Assembly (NCBI GenBank): GCA_947442115.1
Contig: CANEVK010000057.1
Coordinates: forward strand, 1 to 11,341
Source of the DNA: Bacteriovoracaceae bacterium
GTDB taxonomy: Bacteria > Bdellovibrionota > Bacteriovoracia > Bacteriovoracales > Bacteriovoracaceae
Direction of reading: 5' to 3'
DNA: 11,341 bases
Shown: piece after piece, positions 5,940 through 11,341 of the stretch
Numbering within the stretch: position 1 is the first letter of the stretch
Layout of the letters: each line of letters starts with the position of its first letter
Position numbers and translations under genes: made by a program
Notes under the pieces: model-generated
The model's input: the letters and a program-made list of their open reading frames with translations, nothing else
Told to the model about the DNA's origin: nothing
Database searches by the model: none

Positions 5940-6667
5940 GGTAATATGATCTCATCAGTTAAAAATAACTTTGGACTAACTATTTCGACTTTCTCTTGAT
6001 CAAGCAGCCCTATTTCTACCTTTAACTTCTTTTTTATACTATCCCGCCTCATGAGGATGTGACCGTTGGCAACGGCCTTAAGGGGAACAAGGGTGACCGA
6101 TTTTTTTCTCGCAACTTCAAAGGCTACATCGGCAGACATCCCAGGTAATATTCCTGGTGGCCACTGAGAAACCAACACTTTTGCAATGAACTGTTCATTT
6201 TTCGGATAGAGACTTGTAATTGTTCCTATAATTTTTTTGTTTCTAAAAAACTCAAAACTTATTTCGGCCTTAAGACCTTCTTTAAGCTTCATCGCCCCCT
6301 GTTGTTCCAGGGAGACTTCTAGATAAAGATGATTGAGATCAATCAGGCTTAGTATTGTCGTTTGTGGGAAAAGATTTTGAGAGATCGGAACTGGTATGTC
6401 TGTGACTTTGCCAGCAAAGGGAGAATAATAAATAGAGCCTTGATCCGTTTTAAAAAGTTTTGTGCCTTTTGCAACATTCATGCCCTCAGTGACATAGAAT
6501 TCTTTAACAGATGATAGGATTGCTGCTTTTGCTTCATAGTGATTTTCAGATTTGATGATTCCAAGTCCATAAACGGCTTCCACAACTTCACCCTGTAGAG
6601 GGTGAGTTGTTTTCTCACGACAAGATAAAATGAGAATGAAGACCCATAAAGTCCAAAAATTTTTCAT
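5936..6667 (-). CDS. Lipoprotein membrane-fusion (HlyD/MacA-like) adaptor lacking the alpha-hairpin
   Basis: A 243-residue periplasmic adaptor subunit. I choose the ATG at 6667: the frame is open from a TTG at 6679, but the ATG has GGAA 6 bases upstream and gives a lipoprotein signal peptide (Lys2-Asn3, core 4-14, cysteine at 16 in ILSC; the Leu at -2 is not the commonest). The half-lipoyl motif VKEFYVTEGMNVAKGTKLFKTD (split over 54-75) is followed almost directly by its partner half, SPFAGKV (82-88). In MacA, HlyD and AcrA a long alpha-helical hairpin sits between these halves; here only a few residues remain. Beta-barrel and membrane-proximal regions follow (about 115-243, with LPGMSADVAFEV). 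It should link the permease to the periplasm, but without a hairpin it is not expected to dock onto a TolC channel. It overlaps the permease gene by 4 bp and follows the SDR gene by 27 bp. Confidence 0.85.
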   Translation of the reverse strand: MKNFWTLWVFILILSCREKTTHPLQGEVVEAVYGLGIIKSENHYEAKAAILSSVKEFYVTEGMNVAKGTKLFKTDQGSIYYSPFAGKVTDIPVPISQNLFPQTTILSLIDLNHLYLEVSLEQQGAMKLKEGLKAEISFEFFRNKKIIGTITSLYPKNEQFIAKVLVSQWPPGILPGMSADVAFEVARKKSVTLVPLKAVANGHILMRRDSIKKKLKVEIGLLDQEKVEIVSPKLFLTDEIILP

Positions 6668-6673
6668 AATAGA

Positions 6674-6677
6674 TTCC
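6674..6677 (-). promoter_or_regulatory. Ribosome binding site of the adaptor gene
   Basis: GGAA on the minus strand, 6 bases before the ATG at 6667, supports that start over the upstream TTG at 6679. Confidence 0.5.
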
Positions 6678-6694
6678 AAATGAAATGAGAGTAC

Positions 6695-8236
6695 TTACCA
6701 ATCTATTGGAAAATAATCTTTAAGAAATTTACCACACCAGTGTTTGCCAGTGTTGATACCATCGAAAACGGGATCAATGACTCTTGCTGCCCCATCAACG
6801 ATATCAAGTGGGGGTTGAAAGTCATGCAGTTGCTGTTTTTTTTCTGATAACTCTGCTGGATCTTCATCAGTGACCCATCCCGTATCCACAGCATTTATAT
6901 AAATACCATCTTTGGCAAAATCAGTCGCCGCTGTGTGTGTCATCATGTTGAGAGCGGCTTTGGCCATATTTGTATGTGGATGACGATCTTCTTTATGAAA
7001 ACGATGAAATTTTCCTTCCATCGCAGAAACATTCACAATATGTTTTTTCCCTGTGTAGTCTCGTCTCATTAAATGAATAAGTTCATTAATGAGGACAAAA
7101 GGGGCAACAGCATTAACCAGTTGAACCTCGAGCATTTCAACCGTATGGATTTCACCCATCCTATGGCGCCAGCTATTTGTTTTCCTTAAATCGACTTGCT
7201 GAAGGTCAGCATCGAGTTGACCTGTTGGGAAAACTTCTTGCGCTACAAGCGAGTTATCAAAGCTGTAAGGTATTTGAGATAGTTGAGCAGAGGCACGAAG
7301 TCCAATCCCTGGAGACTTATCACTCCAAGCTACAGGCATATTTCGATTATCACCAATAAGTAATGGTTGAAGTTTTTGAATACAAGTTTGGTGCTCTTTA
7401 AGCAGGTGGGCAGCTTCTTGAGTGATCTCATTCATGGACTTCATTTCATTCTCAATTAAATGAGTATAAAAGCCTGCAGGTCTTCTGACGGTTTGAGCTG
7501 CGTTGTTAATAAGAATATCAAGTCGCTTGTAAGTCGTTTCAATATAGCGACAAAAGATTTCAACACTTGGAGTATGCCTTAAATCAAGACCATAAATTCT
7601 TAAACGATCTTTCCAGAGATCATAATCTTTTTCTTTGCTGTAACGTAAAGCAGAGTCTACCGGAAAACGAGTCGTTGCGATGACAGTTGCACCAGCTCGT
7701 AACATCATGAGAGTGGTGTGATAGCCAATTTTTAATCTTGAGCCTGTAATGAGAGCGACTTGACCTGTTAAGTCAGCAGTCTGAAATCTCTTAGAATAAT
7801 TTAAATCAGCACAGCTTGGGCACATCGTATCGTAGAAATGATGGACCTTCGTAAATTTTTGGCGACAAACATAGCAGTCATGAGGAGTCGCATACTCGCG
7901 TGATTCATCTTGAATTTGCGTAAATTGTATTTGAAGGGGCGCACTGAAGACTGGGATTTCTCTGGCCGATCTTATGCCAGTTAACTTTCTCGCTTCTCTG
8001 TTGGCGATTTTTTGATTTTGCTTTCTGAGCTTTTTTACATCTTTTTGGCGCTTTTTTGCCTCTTCACGATCTGGTCGTGAAATGGTTCCTGCAGATTTAA
8101 ACATTTCTACTCGTTGCTCATGAGTCAGTAAGGTCAGTTGCTCACTTTTATCTGCAAAACCTTTAAGGACCTTTAGGCATGTTTCAATTTCTTCGGGGGT
8201 AAAATCAGTACTAATAAATTCAGGCGTCTCTTTCAT
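6695..8236 (-). CDS. Atypical SDR oxidoreductase with N-terminal zinc finger
   Basis: A 513-residue protein, about twice the length of a classical short-chain dehydrogenase/reductase. Residues 1-110 are highly charged, including a lysine/arginine-rich probable helix at ~57-85. A four-cysteine zinc-ribbon-like motif follows: C121-x2-C124 and C139-x2-C142, with histidines at 132-133. The Rossmann part starts at about 158: TGSRLKIG (164-171) is the dinucleotide-binding glycine motif and NNAA (244-247) stands for NNAG. An insertion of about 100 residues (~255-355) separates this from VNVSAMEG (402-409), with Ser404 at the catalytic serine position. The YxxxK motif is replaced by TNMAK (422-426): the lysine is kept but threonine occupies the tyrosine position. 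DTGWVTDE (451-458) follows where the PG motif is usual. NAD(P) binding is likely; catalysis and substrate are uncertain. It is followed 27 bp later by the transporter genes. Confidence 0.85.
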   Translation of the reverse strand: MKETPEFISTDFTPEEIETCLKVLKGFADKSEQLTLLTHEQRVEMFKSAGTISRPDREEAKKRQKDVKKLRKQNQKIANREARKLTGIRSAREIPVFSAPLQIQFTQIQDESREYATPHDCYVCRQKFTKVHHFYDTMCPSCADLNYSKRFQTADLTGQVALITGSRLKIGYHTTLMMLRAGATVIATTRFPVDSALRYSKEKDYDLWKDRLRIYGLDLRHTPSVEIFCRYIETTYKRLDILINNAAQTVRRPAGFYTHLIENEMKSMNEITQEAAHLLKEHQTCIQKLQPLLIGDNRNMPVAWSDKSPGIGLRASAQLSQIPYSFDNSLVAQEVFPTGQLDADLQQVDLRKTNSWRHRMGEIHTVEMLEVQLVNAVAPFVLINELIHLMRRDYTGKKHIVNVSAMEGKFHRFHKEDRHPHTNMAKAALNMMTHTAATDFAKDGIYINAVDTGWVTDEDPAELSEKKQQLHDFQPPLDIVDGAARVIDPVFDGINTGKHWCGKFLKDYFPIDW

Positions 8237-8244
8237 GAAAGGTT

Positions 8245-8272
8245 TTTATCACCAGGTTGAGTTTTTGGTCAA
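8245..8272 (-). promoter_or_regulatory. Putative promoter directly before the SDR gene
   Basis: On the minus strand, TTGACC (8267-8272, five of six) and GATAAA (8245-8250, four of six) are spaced by 16 bp and fill most of the 37-bp gap after the pseudouridine synthase gene. The -10 ends 8 bases before the ATG, so a transcript would start within about two bases of the start codon; no good Shine-Dalgarno is present. It could start a separate SDR-transporter unit. Confidence 0.4.
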
Positions 8273-8273
8273 C

Positions 8274-9344
8274 TTACGCCAGAAACTGATTCACTTTTTG
8301 ATGGATAAGACTTTCGACCTCATGGCGCTTAACGCCTAATTTTGACTCTAACCACTGGGCCAAGTCCTCGGGAAGAGGTGCAACGAATGTTTGGGGTGTA
8401 TTTTGAGGATAATTTAAGCGCAATGCAGTAGCGTGAAGAGCATGGCGGGGTATTTCCATGAGCTCATGATCCTCGTCAGTGGGCACAAGATCTTTAAAGC
8501 GAATAAAAACTCTAGGATCTCCGTTATAAAGCTTATCGCCGAGGAGTGGGTAGCCATTTGAAGAAGCATGAACCCGGATCTGGTGTTGGCGACCCGATAA
8601 GGGAAACGCCATCGCCAGAACGTATCCATCTTTCTCCAAGAGTAATTCAAAATAGGTTTCAGATTCCTTACCAAGTTCAGAATTCTCTGGAAATACAGAC
8701 ATCATTCCACGAGGAATTTTACCCTCCTCACGATCCATGCGTTGTTTGGCCGTAAAGGGAAAAGTAAGGGCATTAGGTTTTTTATGCGCAATAAAAAAAT
8801 AACATTTGCGGACTTTGTCTTCTTCAAATTGAAGAGAAACTCTTTGGGAGACTCTAGGGTTTTTGCCGAGGAGTAATAAACCAGATGTTTCTTTATCAAT
8901 CCGATGAATCGAATGAATTGTTTTTTTATAGATGGTTTCAAAAAAAACCGTCGCACAATAAAATAAGTTTCGACCTGCAGGATGAGTAATCATAAAAGGA
9001 GGTTTGTTGATGACTAAAAGTTCATCATCCTCAAAGACGATCGTTGGCTTAGCATCCTTGGCCACCGATTTACCATGCCAAAATTCTTCCTCAATCACTC
9101 CATCATTATGAGTCGTGATCGTCACCTTTTCGCCATAATGAACTTTAACACTTGATTTGTGGGGTGGTTTTCTCCCATGAATTTCGACGTCACCCTTCTC
9201 GATTTTCTTTTTTAGATACTCTCGGGACAAAGTGGGCATGCATTTGTGAACAAATTGATCAAGCCTCCATCCATCCTGCTCTTGCTGAACAGGATGGGTG
9301 ACGACATATTTTTCGGTGCTAAAGGATTTCTCTATTTCACTCAT
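8274..9344 (-). CDS. RluA-family RNA pseudouridine synthase with S4 domain
   Basis: A 356-residue cytoplasmic enzyme converting uridine to pseudouridine in rRNA or tRNA. An S4 RNA-binding domain occupies about residues 26-76 (RLDQFVHKCMPTLSREYLKKKI). The catalytic domain begins with FEDDELLVINKP (104-115). HRIDKETSG (147-155) is the family's motif II, with catalytic Asp150; the usual wording is HRLDRxTSG. GRQHQIRVH (251-259), LLGDKLYNG (267-275) and RHALHA (300-305) complete the RluA/RluC/RluD pattern. The family does not by itself tell which RNA site is modified, so I give no specific symbol. Its ATG overlaps the stop of the upstream PrkA-like kinase gene by 4 bp (ATGA), showing translational coupling. 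After its stop there are 37 bp, with a possible promoter, before the SDR gene. Confidence 0.93.
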   Translation of the reverse strand: MSEIEKSFSTEKYVVTHPVQQEQDGWRLDQFVHKCMPTLSREYLKKKIEKGDVEIHGRKPPHKSSVKVHYGEKVTITTHNDGVIEEEFWHGKSVAKDAKPTIVFEDDELLVINKPPFMITHPAGRNLFYCATVFFETIYKKTIHSIHRIDKETSGLLLLGKNPRVSQRVSLQFEEDKVRKCYFFIAHKKPNALTFPFTAKQRMDREEGKIPRGMMSVFPENSELGKESETYFELLLEKDGYVLAMAFPLSGRQHQIRVHASSNGYPLLGDKLYNGDPRVFIRFKDLVPTDEDHELMEIPRHALHATALRLNYPQNTPQTFVAPLPEDLAQWLESKLGVKRHEVESLIHQKVNQFLA

Positions 9345-11341
9345 CTCTGAGTTTCATAGCGCATTTTAAGCAAAAACTGAAGACTCGAAATAGCTCCATT
9401 CTCAGAATAATGATATTTTTTCTGCAGAGTTTGAATAATTCCGGCAATGAGGTCTTTAGTGGATGACTCAAGACCTTGAGGTATTGACTCTTTCTTTTCA
9501 GCAAGAAAGAGGACTAAGTTTTTTGCGATCCTGTCGATAATCTTCTTTTGTTCCTTTCTAAATGATTCCTGAAGAAGATCAACTAGATCTTCAAAGACTA
9601 CGGAGTAAAGAATCGGTTTCCCAGGATTATCTAGGGCAAAGGCGCCAAGTCTCGCAATTAAGTTGGATCTAAATTTGTCAGGAGCTTCATTCATATGAAC
9701 ATTTGATTCAAATTCCTTGATAAAATATGAATCTGGGGCTTCAAATTTTCCGGTGACTGCATTTTTAACTTTTTCACCTTTAATAATCGCATTAATACTT
9801 AAGATATATTTTGAAATATAGTCTTCATAAGAGCGCTCATCAATCAATCCCAAGGATTCTCTGACCTCTGTATCAAGAAGATCAAGGCAGTAGTTTTCAA
9901 TCAGTTCAAGAAAACGATTAGGATGATGATAATCACCTTGATGGGTGATATTTAAAAAATCATATTCTGCTTTCTTATCATTGAGTATTTTAAGATATTC
10001 GATAACTTCTAAAAATGTAATGTTTCGATGTGAATAGGCGAGATCGTAAATAATTTGTTTTACTTCTCGTGGAGAAATCCCAAACTTTCCTTCATACATG
10101 GAGTCATTTTCATACTCGTTAAAAACCTCATCAAAACCACTTTTGAGTATCTGTCTTGACTCAGAATCTAGGATCTCAGGAGTTGTTTTTTCTGAGTAAA
10201 AAAGACATTTTTCAAGTGGCGACATCGCCTCGGCTATGGCCCCAAGTTTTGGGTCGCGATAATTTTTGACCACTGGAGCTCTCATTCTGGTCATAACAGA
10301 CCAAAGGCAGAGTGCGCTCAGGCTGTGGGGTTCAAAATTTGCTTGTTCTTTTAATTTATTGATTTGCTCTTGATATATTTTCTCTTCATCTCTGTAGCCC
10401 ATTAGGTAAGGAACTTTAAGGAAATTAAATCTACCCTTAAAAGAATTGTAATCAGGGTGTTGCTTGAAGGCAGAAAAGTGGATCTCATTAGATGAACCGA
10501 TAAAAAAGATATCTAACTCAGTCAGAATTCCCTGAAGATTAATAGTCTTTGACTCCATCGTCATAAGTAAGTACTTAAATGTATCCAGTGGTCTTTTAAG
10601 TAAATCTGAAAATTCAAGTATCCCACGGTTGGCAAGGACAACTTCACCTGAGAGTGAAAATAAATTGAGAGATTGCAAGCTAGGAGGAAGGGATGCCAAT
10701 CTTCTGTCCATGGTGATTTGTTGTAAATGTGCATCTACATGTAGTTGAGGTTCTATGGTTGTTGCACAAATAGAATAGCGACGATTAATAAAAAGTCGCT
10801 CAACTCGTATGTGTTTATAAACTTCTTTGAAGTCACCTTTGTAATTTTTTAATAAAGCATCAAAGATAAGGCGATTTCTTTGGGATAAATCACCATTGTA
10901 AAGATAGGATTTTTTTATTTCCTCAAACCTTTGCGAATCTTTTTTGAAAACTTCCTCAATTAATTTTTGTCTTGTTTTTTTGGGGATCAAAAGAAGTGGA
11001 TGATCTTTCAACTCAGAAGTCATAATGGCACTTATATCTTTGTCCTCTAAAAACGCATATGAATTGAGCTGGCGGTCAGAGTACCCACCAGAGAGTCCTA
11101 AGGAGCCTTTAACAAACTGATCAATTGGAAAAATCCAGCTAAAGGAGAAAAGTGAGCCTTCGTCTGTTGCTGCATAGTCTTCGGTCGCGAGCATGATTTT
11201 TTTTATGAGACTTGATTTGGATGACCCATTCGGCCCTATCAGGAGGATGAACTTATTGTTAAAACCTTCCTCCATGAAATTTTGAAGAAATTGATAGATT
11301 CTTTTCTGAGTTCTTATTTGACCATGAACAGGCGGGGCATC
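9341..11341 (-). CDS. prkA: PrkA/YeaG-family AAA+ serine protein kinase, 5' end outside window
   Basis: The frame is open to the right edge of the window (666 residues visible). The first internal ATG at 11275 is not the true start: the 22 codons before it (ending with a QKRIYQFLQNF stretch) belong to the same conserved domain, so the gene is 5'-partial. In visible numbering, Walker A GPNGSSKSS is at 36-44 (most PrkA proteins have GPVGGGKS). The AAA core continues with GEVVLANRGILEF (232-244), sensor-like IFFIGSSNE (278-286) and GRFNFLKVPY (303-312), with Arg304 a possible arginine finger. The remaining ~330 residues match the PrkA C-terminal region, including the ISPREVKQIIYDL segment and a YISKYILSINAIIKGEK helix. 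PrkA proteins are cytoplasmic kinases or AAA+ ATPases of stress and starvation responses, usually encoded beside yeaH and spoVR. Here the next gene is instead a pseudouridine synthase, overlapping by 4 bp. Confidence 0.92.
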   Translation of the reverse strand, partial: DAPPVHGQIRTQKRIYQFLQNFMEEGFNNKFILLIGPNGSSKSSLIKKIMLATEDYAATDEGSLFSFSWIFPIDQFVKGSLGLSGGYSDRQLNSYAFLEDKDISAIMTSELKDHPLLLIPKKTRQKLIEEVFKKDSQRFEEIKKSYLYNGDLSQRNRLIFDALLKNYKGDFKEVYKHIRVERLFINRRYSICATTIEPQLHVDAHLQQITMDRRLASLPPSLQSLNLFSLSGEVVLANRGILEFSDLLKRPLDTFKYLLMTMESKTINLQGILTELDIFFIGSSNEIHFSAFKQHPDYNSFKGRFNFLKVPYLMGYRDEEKIYQEQINKLKEQANFEPHSLSALCLWSVMTRMRAPVVKNYRDPKLGAIAEAMSPLEKCLFYSEKTTPEILDSESRQILKSGFDEVFNEYENDSMYEGKFGISPREVKQIIYDLAYSHRNITFLEVIEYLKILNDKKAEYDFLNITHQGDYHHPNRFLELIENYCLDLLDTEVRESLGLIDERSYEDYISKYILSINAIIKGEKVKNAVTGKFEAPDSYFIKEFESNVHMNEAPDKFRSNLIARLGAFALDNPGKPILYSVVFEDLVDLLQESFRKEQKKIIDRIAKNLVLFLAEKKESIPQGLESSTKDLIAGIIQTLQKKYHYSENGAISSLQFLLKMRYETQR

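Noticed and set aside
4039..6667. Transporter trio as a LolCDE lipoprotein-release system
   Set aside because: Only one permease gene is present and an adaptor lipoprotein is encoded with it, which fits a MacB/DevC-like arrangement better than LolC/LolE/LolD.
8414..8956. Open frames of 69-86 codons on both strands within the pseudouridine synthase gene
   Set aside because: The synthase frame carries all family motifs through this region; the others are frame shadows.

Overview
The window is AT-rich, densely packed, ordinary chromosomal DNA from a Gram-negative bacterium: it encodes two lipoproteins, a secreted protease-like protein, a probable outer-membrane beta-barrel and an envelope ABC transporter. 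The mix (a PrkA-type kinase, many short secreted proteins of unknown function, an unusual zinc-finger SDR) would fit a predatory or free-living member of the Bdellovibrionota/former Deltaproteobacteria. That placement is inference; no phylogenetic marker in the window settles it.

Layout. At 1-1236 (+) lies an Orc1/Cdc6-like AAA+ ATPase whose start codon is the first base of the window. It converges, 2 bp apart, on a minus-strand pair at 1239-2401: a secreted HExxH zinc-protease-like protein overlapped by a small lipoprotein. Between 2402 and 2726 there is no protein gene. This stretch holds the promoter of that pair, then tRNA-His(GTG) on the minus strand with its own promoter and a strong intrinsic terminator, then a promoter facing the plus-strand pair at 2727-4062. 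The plus-strand pair is a beta-barrel-like exported protein followed one base later by a HAD phosphatase. The HAD gene overlaps the next, convergent gene by 24 bp.

From 4039 to the right edge everything is on the minus strand and tightly packed. In transcription order it is: a PrkA/YeaG-type AAA+ protein kinase (its 5' end lies outside the window), an RluA-family pseudouridine synthase, an atypical zinc-finger SDR, a hairpin-less membrane-fusion lipoprotein, a MacB/LolC-type permease and its ATPase. Overlaps of 4, 4 and 1 bp couple kinase to synthase and the three transporter genes to each other. The only gaps are 37 bp before the SDR and 27 bp after it.

How the genes work together: adaptor lipoprotein, permease and ATPase clearly form one type VII (MacB/LolCDE-like) ABC machine in the cell envelope. 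The kinase and pseudouridine synthase are translationally coupled, but no shared pathway is evident. The protease/lipoprotein and beta-barrel/HAD pairs look like two-gene operons of unknown role.

The most interesting signals are a recurring arrangement in which a -10 element lies directly against the start codon (possible leaderless mRNAs), an SDR whose catalytic tyrosine position holds threonine, and a membrane-fusion protein with no alpha-helical hairpin. I found no CRISPR array, insertion sequence, phage gene or obvious defence cassette.
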